A stretch of DNA of 64,000 nt from Hymenobacter cellulosilyticus. GTDB taxonomy: Bacteria > Bacteroidota > Bacteroidia > Cytophagales > Hymenobacteraceae. Positions 9,580-19,721 of this stretch are shown here, piece after piece. The translations under genes were made by a program, and so were the position numbers. Below the pieces are notes generated by a model. The model was not told the DNA's origin. It ran no database searches and saw only the letters and a program-made list of their open reading frames with translations. Position 1 is the first letter of the stretch; the number at the start of each line of letters is the position of its first letter. The DNA lies in NCBI RefSeq assembly GCF_022919215.1, contig NZ_CP095046.1:4392501-4456500 (forward strand). Direction: 5' to 3'.

Positions 9580-11450
9580 ATGAAAAAACCTTTGATTTCC
9601 GGCCTGGCTCTGGCTACGCTGGGTTCGGCGCTCTGGGCCTGCGCGCCCACGGCCAAAACCGCCACGGCTACCGCCCCGGCCGCCGATGCAGCCTCCGCCC
9701 AATCGTCGACGCCGCCCGCGCCGGTCGACTGGGGCCGGCAGGCCGATGAGTTTCTGGCCAACTACTCAGCCCAGTACCAGCAGCTCTACACCCAGTCGGC
9801 GGAGGCCGAGTGGCGCTCCAACACCCGCATTGTGCCCGGCGACACCACCAACTCGGCCGCTACGGCCCGGGCCAACGAGGCCATGGCCGCCTTTACCGGC
9901 AGCAGCCAGAACATTGCCGACTTACGCCAATTGCTCGAGCACAAAGACCAGCTCACTGAAATCCAGGTCAAGCAGCTGCAAACGGCCCTGTATAACGCGG
10001 CCAACTCGCCCCAGACCATTGCCGACGTGGTCAAGCGCCGCATCAAGTCTGAAACCCAACAGACCGAAAAGCTCTACGGCTTCGACTACAAGTACCAGGG
10101 CAAGTCGGTAACGACCAACGACCTGGACGAGCTACTGCGCAAGGAAAAAGACCCTAAGAAGCGGCAGGCCATCTGGGAAGCCAGCAAGGCCATTGGCCCC
10201 ACCCTCAAGGACGGCCTGCTGAACCTGCGCGGCCTGCGCAACCAGACCGTGCAGGCCCTGGGCTACCCCGACTACTTCACCTACCAGGCCTCCGACTACG
10301 GCATGAGCCGGGAGGAAATGATGCAACTGGTGCGCAAAATCAACGAGGAGCTGCGGCCCCTCTACCGCGAACTGCACACCTACGCCCGCTACGAACTGGC
10401 CAAAAAGTACGGCCAGAAGCAGGTGCCCGACTACCTGCCCGCCTCCTGGCTGCCCAACCGCTGGGGCCAGGACTGGAGTGCCATGGTCGACGTGAAAGGC
10501 GTGAACTTGGACGCTACGCTGGCCAAGAAGGGCGCCGAGTGGCAGGTGAAGCAGGCCGAGCGGTTTTACCAGAGCCTGGGCTTTCAGGCCCTGCCGCCGG
10601 TGTTCTGGGAGAAAAGCAGCCTCTACCCGCTGCCCAAAACAGCCACCTACAAGAAGAATAACCACGCCTCGGCCTGGCACATGGACCTCAACAACGACGT
10701 CCGGAGCCTGATGAGCGTGGAGCCCAACACCGAGTGGTATGAAACCACCCACCACGAGCTGGGCCACATCTACTACTACCTGACCTACACCAACCCCGAA
10801 GTGCCGGTGCTGCTGCGGGCTGGGGCCAACCGCGCCTACCACGAGGCCATGGGTAGCCTGATGGGCCTGGCCGCCACCCAGAAGCTATTCCTGGTGGGCC
10901 TGGGTTTGCAGGACGCCAAAGCCAAAACCGACCAGACTCAAACTTTGCTGAAAGAGGCGCTGAACTACGTGACCTTTATTCCCTTCTCCTCGGGCGTGAT
11001 GAGCGAGTGGGAAAACTCCTTCTATGCCGACAACCTTCCCGCCGACCAGCTCAACGCCCGGTGGTGGGAGCTGGTGAAAAAGTACCAGGGCATCGTTCCG
11101 CCCAGCACCCGCGGGAAAACTTCCTCGACCCAGCCACCAAAACCCACATCAACGACGACCCGGCCCAGTACTATGACTATGCCCTGTCGTACGTCATCCT
11201 GTTTCAACTCCACGACCATATTGCCAAGAAAATCCTCAAGCAGGACCCGCACGCCACCAACTACTACGGCAGCAAGGAAGTGGGCACCTTCCTGGCCGAC
11301 ATCATGCGCCCCGGGGCCAGCAAAGACTGGCGGGCCGTGCTGAAGGAGAAAACCGGCGAAGACCTTTCGGCCCGCGCCATGGTGGATTACTTCCAGCCCC
11401 TGATGGCCTACCTGAAAGAGCAGAACAAGGGCCGCAAGTACACGATGTAA
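9580..11450 (+). CDS. M2 family (ACE-like) peptidyl-dipeptidase lipoprotein, frameshifted
   Basis: A zinc peptidase of about 623 residues of family M2, which removes dipeptides from peptide C-termini. A signal peptide ends in a lipobox-like LWAC at the N-terminus, so it is probably a periplasm-facing lipoprotein. The zinc motif HELGH is at residues 392-396. The frame breaks after GIVPPSTRG; adding one G to GGG at 11113-11115 continues with ENFLDPATKTHINDDPAQYY and runs to KGRKYTM. The ATG at 9580 directly precedes the signal peptide. An in-frame upstream ATG at 9514 would put extra residues before it. Confidence 0.9.
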
Positions 11451-11530
11451 GCTCGGTTGGCCAACGTATCCCTTACCTTTAAAACGGTGCTGCAACTCAT
11501 GTGGCGCCGTTTTTTGATTCGCTTCCGTCC

Positions 11531-12384
11531 ATGAACAACAAGAATCTACTCCGCCCAGGGTTTTTACTGCTCTTGCTTCTGGTAAAGCTTTGCACGATAC
11601 AGGCCACCGCCCAAAGCAAAGCCGAACCCCTGGCCATTGGTGAAACCTTCACCATTGTTTCCAAAATCCTGGGGAAACGCGGCGCATCAACGTGTATTTG
11701 CCCGCCGGCTACGCTGAATCGAAGACGCTGCGGCTGCCGGTGCTCTACATGCCCGATGGCGGTATGGCCGAAGACTTTTTGCACGTGGCGGGCCTAGTGC
11801 AGGTTTCGGTCGGCAACAGCACCATGCGGCCCTTTATCGTGGTGGGCATCGAAAACACCCAGCGCCGCCGCGACCTGACCGGCCCCACGACGGTAGCTGA
11901 AGACAAGAAGATTGCGCCCAAAGTGGGCGAATCGGCCGCTTTCCGCCAGTTTATCCGTCAGGAGCTTATGCTCCAGGTCCAGCAGCGCTACCGCACCACG
12001 GCCGAAAAAGCCATTGTGGGCGAGTCCTTGGCAGGACTGTTTGTAGTTGAAACCCTGCTGCTGGAACCCGACCTGTTTGACCACTACCTGGCCTTCGACC
12101 CAAGTTTGTGGTGGAACAACGAGCAACTGGTGAAGCAGGCTGCCGCGACCATCAAAGCGTATAAGGGTCCGGCCAAAACCCTATACATGACCTCGAGCGA
12201 CGAGCCGGTTATTGCCGCCGCTTCGGCCCGCCTGGGCAAGATTCTGCAGGACACGCCCAACGCCGCGCTTACCTGGCACTACGAACCGATACCCACTGAA
12301 ACCCACGGCACAATTTACCACCCATCGGCGCTCAAGGCTTTCCGGTATGTATTCAAGCCTAAGGCAGAAGCTGCGGCTAAGTAG
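11531..12384 (+). CDS. secreted alpha/beta-hydrolase esterase (esterase D/enterochelin esterase type), frameshifted
   Basis: About 284 residues with a signal peptide (MNNKNLLRPGFLLLLLLVKL onward, ending near ATAQ). The mature part has INVYLPAGY, LPVLYMPDGG, the nucleophile elbow IVGESLAGL (Ser in G-E-S-L-A-G) and a late TETHGTIYHPS that should supply the catalytic His. This is the COG2819 type of esterase. The frame changes after SKILG: adding one G to GGGG at 11671-11674 gives ILGETRRINVYLPAGY. The gene follows the M2 peptidase by 80 bases in the same direction. Substrate unknown. Confidence 0.85.
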
Positions 12385-12465
12385 GGCTATTTCTAAGCTG
12401 ACAATTCTATAAGGCTGCTTTACACTATCTTGAACGGACGAAGTGAATTGCTGCGCCCGTCTCTT

Positions 12466-12804
12466 ATGCTCATCCCATTAGACAACAAGAGCCTGCCTAT
12501 TCAAGAAACTATCAGGCAACTCGTGGGTATTTTCTCCGACAACTATTTTGATATAGTAGACCATTGGACCGATGATCCGGAGGCTATCGGAATTGCCCAC
12601 CCGGATAACCATGGCATCTTGGTCTATATTTCAACAGCTGACTTGCAGCAGGGCTACTATGTTGAGCTGGAGGCACCAAGCTACCAGCAAGAGTTTCCAT
12701 ACTGGAACAAGGGAAGCTATTCGAGCAGTAACATGAATGCAGTTGCAGCCATTGTTTTCATGCACTTCAACATGAACTACATTTCTCATTCTGCACAGAA
12801 ATAA
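12466..12804 (+). CDS. small orphan protein, unknown function
   Basis: About 112 residues from the ATG at 12466 (MLIPLDNKSLPIQETIRQLV); an ATG-less extension to 12430 exists but adds nothing recognisable. The protein is acidic and rich in aromatics (HWTDDPEAIGIAHPDNHGIL, SYQQEFPYWNKGSY), with no signal peptide or membrane segment. Its AT content is higher than in its neighbours. Small acidic soluble proteins of this kind are often immunity proteins, but no toxin partner is adjacent, so I make no functional claim. A possible one-mismatch -7 box TATCTTGA precedes it near 12426. It converges on the esterase-like gene with 4 bases between. Confidence 0.6.
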   Translation: MLIPLDNKSLPIQETIRQLVGIFSDNYFDIVDHWTDDPEAIGIAHPDNHGILVYISTADLQQGYYVELEAPSYQQEFPYWNKGSYSSSNMNAVAAIVFMHFNMNYISHSAQK

Positions 12805-12808
12805 CTCA

Positions 12809-14250
12809 TTAGGCACCTCTACGTCCCCGACGGATACAAATCCGGGGCTCATTGGCTTTCACCGGCGTTTCAAGCGGGTGCAGGGCCGTGGTTTTGTCGA
12901 GGTAGATAAACGCGTCGTAGCGCTGGGGCATGATGGAGGGCACGTAGTTCTGAAACCGGTCGGCCCGCGGATTATACACCACGCCGATGGCCCGGTGGCC
13001 AATGCGGCGCTTGAAAAACGGGTCTTTCAGCAAATCCTGGGAAAGCACGAGCTTATCCGTGGGACCAATGGCATGCAGCATATCCTCCCAGCTGCCCACT
13101 TTGGCTTCGGGCACCAGCATCCGCTTAATGGGCGCGCCCCAGGCATCGGCCGCAATAACGGAGCCCTGATAGGAGCCAAAACCGATGATAAACACGTTTT
13201 CCCGACCCAAATGCTGCCGGGCCAGCTGGCCCACGTTCACCTCGGCGCTGCTGGCCATGTCGGTGTAGCGGGCGTCGCCCACGTGGGTGTTGTGCTCCCA
13301 CACAATGGCTTTGCTCTGTGGCCCGTGCAACTCCAGCAGGCGACGCAGCGTTTCCATCATGTGCTTGTCCCGAATATTCCACGACTCGGTATTGCTGGTG
13401 GTCATGGCCCGGTAGTATTTCTCCCCGTTCATGGCTACCAGGGCGTGCTGCTGGGCCACAAACAGCTGCTCGTCCTGGGCATGGCCCCGCCCGTAAGCTT
13501 TTCCATGGTCTTCCAGAGGCGGTTGGTTTCCGTCCAGCAGGTTTTGTCGGCGCGGTCTACTGCCAAAGCGTACTCCTGGGGGTCAGCACTGTAGGGCTTA
13601 AAGCACTGCTGGGCCCGCTGGGCAGCTTGGGCGGCCCCGGGGTCCCGGCCTTCGAGGTGGGGCACCAGGTCAGCCAGTGACTCCCACACGCAGTACACGT
13701 CCAACCCGAAGAAGCCGACTTTCTCGGACCCAGCCACTTGCTGGTTGTGGTGGTTGAGCCACTTTACCAGCCCGGCCACTTCGTGGTTGCCCCACATCCA
13801 GGTAGGCCAGCGGTTGTAGTGCCGTAGTAGCCGCACGGCCGCGGCGCTATCCTGCCGGGCTCCTTTGATAAAGTTGTTGACCCGGTAGGAATCGGCCCAC
13901 TCCCCTTCCACGGCAACGAAGTCGAAGCCTTTTTCCGCAATCAGGCGCTTGCTCAAAGCAGCCCGCCACAGGTAGTACTCCCGCGTGCCGTGCGAGGCCT
14001 CACCCAGCAGCACTACCCGGGCGTCCCCAATCTGGGCCATTAGCCGGTCCAGGTCCCGGGCCGACTGCAGCGGATAGTAGGGAATCTGAACCTTCTTTTC
14101 CTTCGGGCCCTGGTCAGCAGTAAGCTGCACCGGCAGGCCGGGCCCGGACTGGGCGGAAGCTACGTTCTGCTTCTGAAAATTGCAGGCCAGCGCATGCGCA
14201 GTCATCAGGCCGACTGCCAGCCACTTGGCAATATTGTGTATGGCAACCAT
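12809..14250 (-). CDS. erythromycin esterase-like protein, frameshifted
   Basis: About 480 residues of the erythromycin esterase/succinoglycan biosynthesis family (Ere-like). Expected motifs are VVLLGEASHGTREYYLWR, FVAVEGEWADSY, WPTWMWGNHEV and, later, VWEHNTHVGDARYTDM. An N-terminal hydrophobic stretch looks like a signal peptide or lipoprotein signal (HALAC). The frame breaks after MEKLTGG; adding one base to CCCC at 13485-13488 gives GGGHAQDEQLFVAQQHALVA and joins the two halves. Many members do not act on macrolides, so resistance should not be assumed. No regulatory gene is adjacent. Confidence 0.85.
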
Positions 14251-14413
14251 AAAGCCTCCTTCCAGCAGCCCCTCGCCCGAGCGGCGTTGGCTGTAGAAGA
14301 AGTTTACGGCTGGGGCCTAGTCTTGAAATACGCATTTTCACGATACTAATACGGAATCAAATAGGGCGTATTTGCCGCTGAAAAAGACTCCGAGTTTGCC
14401 GCCTCCTAAAAGC

Positions 14414-14444
14414 AAAACAGCCGGACTTGCGGCCGGCTGTTTTT
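14414..14444 (-). terminator. intrinsic terminator after pirin gene
   Basis: AAAACAGCCGG (14414-14424) pairs with CCGGCTGTTTT (14433-14444 region) around a short loop, with A/T tracts on both sides. It lies 28 bases past the stop of the minus-strand pirin gene. Confidence 0.75.
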
Positions 14445-14472
14445 AAGTAAAGAACTTCGGTGCTCGTGGAAG

Positions 14473-15192
14473 CTAGTAGTTAGCTTCGGCAGCGGGCAAA
14501 TCAATTAGGATAAACTGCGAATCTTTGGTGGCGCGTATTTGCACGACGTGCTCGTCGGTCATGCGGGCCTGGTCGTTGGGGCCCAGCTCGGTGCCGTTCA
14601 CGTATATCGTGCCTTCCTTGACGTAGATGAAAGTATTGCGGATCGGGAAGGTCTTGAACTCGATTTCCTTGCCTTCTTTCAGATTCGACCAGTAAATCGT
14701 GCTGTTGGAGTTCATGTATACCACATCTTCCAGCACCTTCTGGCCCGAAACGATGGGCATCAGCTCATTCTTACTGTCGAGCAGATCCAGGTCCTTTTGC
14801 TCGTAGCTGGGCGCTAGGCCTTTCTGGTTGGGCAAAAACCACAGCTGGTAGATGTGCAGGGGCTTGTCGGTACGGTTCATTTCCCCGTGCGCCAGGCCGG
14901 TACCGGCCGTCATGCGCTGCACTTCGCCTTTCTTGATGGTGGTTTTGTTGCCCATCGTATCCTCGTGGGTTACTTCTCCTTCCAACACGATGGTCACAAT
15001 TTCCATTTCGGAGTGCGGGTGCTGGGGAAAGCCCGAGTTGGGCGCTACCGTGTCATCGTTAAATACGCGCAGCGGCCCGAAATGCACGTTGTTCGGGTCG
15101 TAGTAGTCGGCGAAGGAAAACAGGAAGTAGCTGTTGAGCCAGGCTACCGGCGAGGCATGATGACGGTCGGTAGCGGGGATATACTTGAGCAT
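14473..15192 (-). CDS. pirin family protein (quercetinase-like cupin)
   Basis: A 239-residue bicupin of the pirin/YhhW family. The metal-binding cupin motif is FPQHPHSEMEIVTIVLEGE, followed by HEDTMGN and GLAHGEMNRTD, which supply the usual His/His/His/Glu ligands in the N-terminal cupin. Relatives use Fe(II) or other metals and some cleave quercetin; the natural substrate here is unknown. The start is an ATG giving MLKYIPATDRHHA, matching family N-termini. It stands alone between two terminators. Confidence 0.9.
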   Translation of the reverse strand: MLKYIPATDRHHASPVAWLNSYFLFSFADYYDPNNVHFGPLRVFNDDTVAPNSGFPQHPHSEMEIVTIVLEGEVTHEDTMGNKTTIKKGEVQRMTAGTGLAHGEMNRTDKPLHIYQLWFLPNQKGLAPSYEQKDLDLLDSKNELMPIVSGQKVLEDVVYMNSNSTIYWSNLKEGKEIEFKTFPIRNTFIYVKEGTIYVNGTELGPNDQARMTDEHVVQIRATKDSQFILIDLPAAEANY

Positions 15193-15274
15193 GGTGGTTC
15201 AGGTGTTGGTGTGGTAGCAAATTGCCTAAAGCATACGCGCTAAAGCCGGGCTAAGTTAGAAACACCTTATAAAC

Positions 15275-15313
15275 AGCAAGGCTCACCCGTAAGAACAACG
15301 AGTGAGCCTTGCT
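15275..15313 (-). terminator. hairpin after XRE/S24 regulator
   Basis: AGCAAGGCTCAC (15275-15286) and GTGAGCCTTGCT (15302-15313) form a perfect 12-bp stem with a 15-base loop. It sits 30 bases after the stop of the minus-strand regulator gene. There is no long T tract, so termination strength is uncertain. Confidence 0.6.
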
Positions 15314-15342
15314 ATACGCAGCGCATAACTGCGCTACGGATG

Positions 15343-16152
15343 TTACGCCTTTTTCAGGGTGCTCATCTGCTGCTGCAGGTCCAGCACGATGCTGGCCAGG
15401 CGCGAGAGCGACAGGTCCGCAATTGGGAACGTGCTGCTGATGTAGGACTTAGCTTCCCAGATTTCCACCACGTCTTCCACCCCGATTTCGTAGGGCGAGT
15501 ACACGGGGTTGTCGGAGTGCAGGGAAAGCGTGGCGCCGTCCTTGAGCTTATTGAAGATGCGCTTGAAGACGATACCTTCCTTGCCGCTCACCACCACGCA
15601 CGGCGTACCGTCCTTGATGGTCATCCAGTCCTCCACGTACTTGCCCACGATAACCGTACCCGAGGCAATGGGCAGCATCGAGTCGCCGGCAATTTCGAAG
15701 GCCCGGTAGGTACCGCCGGTGCTGAGCATGGGCAGGCGGAACTTGGGCAGCTCCTCGATAAACTCGGGGTCGGCATAGCCGTTGAGGTAGCCGGCGCTGG
15801 CTTTCAGCGGCACGAGTTCAATATTCTCATTTTGCTCTTTGTCAACGGTCAGCGCCAGGATGCGCAGGCCGTTGGCAGGACGGGGCGTGGGTGGCTCGGG
15901 CGAAGAAGTAGCAGGCTCGAGTTGGCGCAAAGCGGCCTTCTGGGCGCTCTTCTTGGTGAAGTCGGTCGTGACCAGGGCATCCAGGGAGATGCCGAAGAGG
16001 CGGGCCATATTGACCAGGGTGCTGAGCTTGGGCTCGGCCCGGCCTTCTTCGTAAGCGCCTACTAGAGAGCGTTTGATACCTAGTTTTTCGGCCATCTGAG
16101 CCTGAGTCAGGGCCAGTTCGCGCCGCCAGAATTTCAGGTTGGTGTTAATCAT
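15343..16152 (-). CDS. XRE-family repressor with S24 LexA-like peptidase domain
   Basis: A 269-residue protein with an N-terminal helix-turn-helix (residues about 10-62: LTQAQMAEKLGIKRSLVGAY, then EPKLSTLVNMARLFGIS) and a C-terminal S24 domain. The nucleophile is the Ser in AGDSMLPIASG and the general-base Lys is in GIVFKRIF. The architecture matches phage CI-like or stress-responsive repressors that self-cleave; no phage genes are nearby, so it is probably a chromosomal regulator. The C-terminal tail (LSLSRLASIVLDLQQQMSTL) resembles a short coiled coil. Targets are not evident. Confidence 0.88.
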   Translation of the reverse strand: MINTNLKFWRRELALTQAQMAEKLGIKRSLVGAYEEGRAEPKLSTLVNMARLFGISLDALVTTDFTKKSAQKAALRQLEPATSSPEPPTPRPANGLRILALTVDKEQNENIELVPLKASAGYLNGYADPEFIEELPKFRLPMLSTGGTYRAFEIAGDSMLPIASGTVIVGKYVEDWMTIKDGTPCVVVSGKEGIVFKRIFNKLKDGATLSLHSDNPVYSPYEIGVEDVVEIWEAKSYISSTFPIADLSLSRLASIVLDLQQQMSTLKKA

Positions 16153-16297
16153 CGCGGGTAGGGAGCCGGGAAAGGCTTCGACATCAAAGGGTTATCGGCT
16201 CGTGAAATTAGCAACAAACCCGCAGCTTTACTAATTCAATTAGCTTTAATTTTTTAGAAAAAAGCTCCGGAGCTTTCTTCTGCTCCCACGCCCCCTT

Positions 16298-17229
16298 CTA
16301 AAGGCTATCCGGTGGAGCTTGGGCCATCACTTCGTTGAGGTCAGGCGGGTTTAAAAGCGTCGCGCGGGAAGTTTGAGTTTTAGCAGGACCGGGCTCAGCC
16401 CACCACTCCTCATTTTCCCAGAGCCCAGCCCAGCCCAGCTTCGCGTACTTCGGGTTTACTTCCGGGCCCCGTTCCCCGATGTTGAAGTCGGTCAGAACCT
16501 TGCCGGCAATCGGCAGAATATTGAAGGCCCAGAGCGCGGGCTTCTCCCGACTGGTCTGGTAGCTGCGCCACTTGCCATCAAACAGCAGAGCCGTACCCCG
16601 GGTGGATGAGGCATCCGTAGCCGGAATGCCGAACGAAAACAGCTGCAGTCCATCGGGCCGATTTGGGTCCATGCTAAAGTCTACGGCCATAGTACCAGTG
16701 AAGGTGCCAGCCCCTTTGCTGGCGGGGTCCTCGTTGAAAACGTAGGTTCCAGTGGCCGTATAGCCTTTGGCGGCCCCATTGTCTTCCAGGTATTTCCCTA
16801 GATCAACGCCCAGATCATGCACGTTCTGAAGCGTAATACTACCCGTGAAAGAGGTAATGCGGCCCTTGAAGCGGCTCTTGCCCGTGACATAGTATACCTC
16901 GGGCTGCAGCGTGTCTTTGCGCGATGATAGCAGCAGCACTTCCACCCGGTAATGGTCGGCCCCGAAAAAGCCGTTCATCGGGCCAAACGTAGTTTTATCC
17001 TCCGGGTTCCAAAGCTCTCCTAAGTCATACTGCGCCAGGAAGGTCCGCATTTCGGGCGTCAGCACCGGGGCCGGAGCCGCGGGTTTCGCGGCCGGGCGGG
17101 TAGCGGTGGTTCTAGATGCCGCGGGGTAGCAACGGCAGTTGCGGTTGTAGAAGTGGCCGACTGCTGGCAGGAAGTCAGCCCCAGGGCTGTAATCAGGGCC
17201 GCAGCTATTCCTTGTTGAAGTAGGGGCAT
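16298..17229 (-). CDS. lipoprotein of tandem ENEEWW paralog family, member C, frameshifted
   Basis: About 310 residues. The N-terminus is a lipoprotein signal with lipobox LTSC, then an Ala/Thr/Pro-rich linker. Adding one base to GGGG at 17122-17125 is needed to join the signal (MPLLQQGIAAALITALGLTS) to the mature part beginning near VLTPEMRTFLAQYDLGELW. The body is beta-rich with the pattern xxGxxTGTMAVDFS, and the C-terminus has EVNPKYAKLGWAGLWENEEW. The same architecture occurs in the two upstream genes. I do not recognise a named family. It is last in a minus-strand operon, 78 bases after member B. Confidence 0.7.
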
Positions 17230-17307
17230 AGAGTTGAGACTAATTCAGGGAGTAATTCGCCCGAGCAGCCGGGCTGGATTTGCAAACACAACATACTGCT
17301 TTCCCAG

Positions 17308-18065
17308 CTATAAAACCGGAGTTCCGGCCTCTACCCACCACTCGTCGTTTTGCCAGTAGGAACTCCAGCCGACGCGGGTATACTTGGAGTTGATGTGCGG
17401 GCCCCGGTCCCACAGGTTGAAGTGGTCCATGACATCATCGGCAATATTCATAAAGTTGGTGGCCCACACCAAGCGCACCGCCCGGGGATGAGCCGCGCTG
17501 GTCCAGGCGCTGGTGAAGCGGGAGCTTTCCCAATGCTGGCTCCCGTCCACCAATAGGCTGAACTGGGTTGGTAGGCCGGGCCGGCCGGGGTTTGGGAGAA
17601 GGTAACGACCACCGAGCCGCTAAAGACCCCAGCTGCTTCCTCGGCCCGATCTTCGACCAGGCGAAACGAGCCGGTGGCCCGGTAGTGCGCGGATGCCTGG
17701 AAGGAGGCCAGCGGGTAAGGCGCTTTCACTTTTTGAACAGAGCTCAGCGTGATGGTGCCGCTAAACGAGAGAAGCCGTTCCCGCTCCCGGGTTTTGCCCT
17801 CCACGTAGTAGCGGGCCGGATTTTTAGCGTCGCGACGTACTTTTTCAAATACCACATCCACGGGCCGGTACTGCGGGCCCATGCAGCCCAGCATGGTTTG
17901 GGCTTCGGCGGGCCTTGCCGACACCAGCCACAACGGGGCCAGGTTAAACTTACGAAATAGGGTGGCTGAACTGGCAGGGGCTGGCTTGCGCACAGCTGGC
18001 GGCGGTGCAGAGGGGTTCGTAGTTGCCCCAATGGGCAGCATCAGAAGTAACGTGAGCAGGTTCAT
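17308..18065 (-). CDS. ENEEWW paralog family, member B, frameshifted
   Basis: About 252 residues with a signal peptide (MNLLTLLLMLPIGA). The N-terminal motif LAPLWLVS and QYRPVDVVFEKV align with the other two members. The middle part has YYVEGKTRERERLLSFSGTI, and the C-terminus HINSKYTRVGWSSYWQNDEW. The frame breaks in TPAGP; adding one base to GGG at 17578-17580 (minus-strand CCC) gives PGLPTQFSLLVDGSQHWES, which aligns with the LLFDGKWRS part of member C. It starts 7 bases after member A, indicating co-translation. Function unknown. Confidence 0.7.
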
Positions 18066-18072
18066 AGCAGCT

Positions 18073-18908
18073 CTACTTTAAGAAATCAACGGGCCGAGGG
18101 TTCTTCGTGGGGTTAGCTGGGGCCGTCGTCCACCATTCCTCGTTTTCGTAGTATTCATTCCAGCCGTAGCGGGCGTATTTCGGGTTGACTTCGACTATCC
18201 GCCCTCCCACGTTGAAGTCGCCCAGCAGCTCATCAGCCACCTGGGTCAGGTGGGCGGCCCAGAGTACCGACTGTTGCTGCGGGCCTTGCTTGTAGCCCCC
18301 TCGAAGGCAAAGCCACGGGACGGGTGAGGTGATACCTGGGTGTCAAACAAGTTGAGCTGGCCCTGGGAGTTTATCTGCCAATCGAGGGCCGCCGTGCCGT
18401 GCAGCACGCCTTGCGTCGTGTGGAAGGTAAACGGCCCAACTGCCGTATAAGCCCGCAGCCCTTTGTGCTGGTAGCCTAAATCATGATGCTCCCGCACCTG
18501 CCGCAGCCATACCGTGCCCTGCACCGGAGTAATGACGCGGGCTACTCGCAGCAGGCCCCGCAGGTGAAAGCGGCCCGGTTGCCGCTCGTCTTGCCAGGCC
18601 CGCTGAAATACGACTTCCAGCCGCTGGTGGTGTGGGCCCAGCAAGCCGTTCTGCACGGGGTTTTCAGCATTCAGTAGCCAGAGCGGGGCAATATCTGAGT
18701 GAAGAAAGAGCCTGTCCCGAGCCGCCGCTTCCAGCGTGTCAACCAACGGCATCACCCGTTGGCTCTGGGAAGGCAGCAGCAGGGAGTCGAAGCTGGCTTG
18801 GGCGCGCTGCTCCGCCACCTTGCGCCGCCACGCCCACCCCACGACGGCTACAGCCAGCAGGCTGCTGGTCAGCAGAAAGCCGAGTACTATTTTTTTCCAG
18901 CGCCTCAT
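18073..18908 (-). CDS. ENEEWW paralog family, member A, frameshifted
   Basis: About 279 residues. It begins with a basic start and one hydrophobic helix (MRRWKKIVLGFLLTSSLLAV), so it is membrane-anchored or secreted. DIAPLWLLNAENPVQNGLLG and HQRLEVVFQRAW match members B and C. The frame breaks at FEGG: adding one base to CCCCC at 18296-18300 gives FEGGYKQGPQQQSVLWAAHL and extends the protein to EVNPKYARYGWNEYYENEEW and a stop at 18073. The ATG at 18908 overlaps the DUF2306 stop by four bases, so the two are translationally coupled. Function unknown. Confidence 0.7.
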
Positions 18909-19585
18909 CGGGTGGCGGGTGCAGCGTGAAACGAACGGAGCAGCCGCCGGGCCGCACCCGCCTGAATCACCACTTCGGCCAGCACCAGGTTGCCGGTCCA
19001 CGAGAGCCAGGTCACGGTCAGGTAGGTTTCAATGGGCTTGGTGCCAAACACGTAAAACAGCACGTAGCTCTCGGTGCGCAAGCTCATGGCGGCTAGTGTC
19101 ACGGCAAAGCTGCGTATCATCCACTCGGTATGCTGCTCCCAGCGCCGCTGCCGGGCCAGGCGGTAGGCCTGCCAGGTGCCGAGCCACCACACCAGGCACT
19201 GCAGCGTAAAGCCCACTTTGGCTACCAGGCCGCCGTTGGCAAAGCTGGCCAGAATCAGGCCCGAGGGGGCCGCCAAAGCCAGGACGGAAAATACGTAGAG
19301 CTTGCCCAGGTTGCGGTGCAAAGCGGTCCGGCCTTGAAACAGGCGCGGAAAAAACTGTGCTAGTCCGGCCGCCAGCACCCACATGCTACTGGTAATGTGC
19401 ACGTAAAAGCCCAGCCGAAACAGCCCGCGGCTGTTCGTTACTTCCGACTTGGTCGTCAGGAAGTTAATGCCGGGCTCAAACGATAGGTAGGGCCACACTT
19501 TGGTGCCCATTAGGATGGTAAAACAGGCTACGGCCGCACCCGCCAGCCATTGCAGCAGGCGCGGAATAGTAAAAGAGGAAAGCAT
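18905..19585 (-). CDS. DUF2306 family membrane protein
   Basis: A 226-residue protein with about six membrane segments, first of the operon that continues into the three ENEEWW paralogs. Family features include HITSSMWVLAAGLAQFFPRL, HRNLGKLYVFSVLALAAPSG and the QHTEWMIRSFAVTLAAMSLR stretch; the conserved His residues resemble haem-ligating positions in related small membrane cytochromes, but that is inference. The function of DUF2306 proteins is not established. The ATG at 19585 follows a 350-base gap that contains the second composite repeat. Confidence 0.8.
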   Translation of the reverse strand: MLSSFTIPRLLQWLAGAAVACFTILMGTKVWPYLSFEPGINFLTTKSEVTNSRGLFRLGFYVHITSSMWVLAAGLAQFFPRLFQGRTALHRNLGKLYVFSVLALAAPSGLILASFANGGLVAKVGFTLQCLVWWLGTWQAYRLARQRRWEQHTEWMIRSFAVTLAAMSLRTESYVLFYVFGTKPIETYLTVTWLSWTGNLVLAEVVIQAGAARRLLRSFHAAPATR

Positions 19586-19721
19586 GGGGAAGCCGAAAAG
19601 CGCTAGGGCAATATAACGCGGCTAGTATATTCTTATGGTGCAGCCGGAAAAGTATTTTCCCAGACCCTTCAACCCGCAAAACTCTGTCTTAAGGTAAGGT
19701 CTCAACGGGCGCCTTTTTACC

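Noticed and set aside
12809..14250. Macrolide resistance gene
   Set aside because: The protein is in the erythromycin esterase-like family, but most members do not act on macrolides and there is no resistance context.
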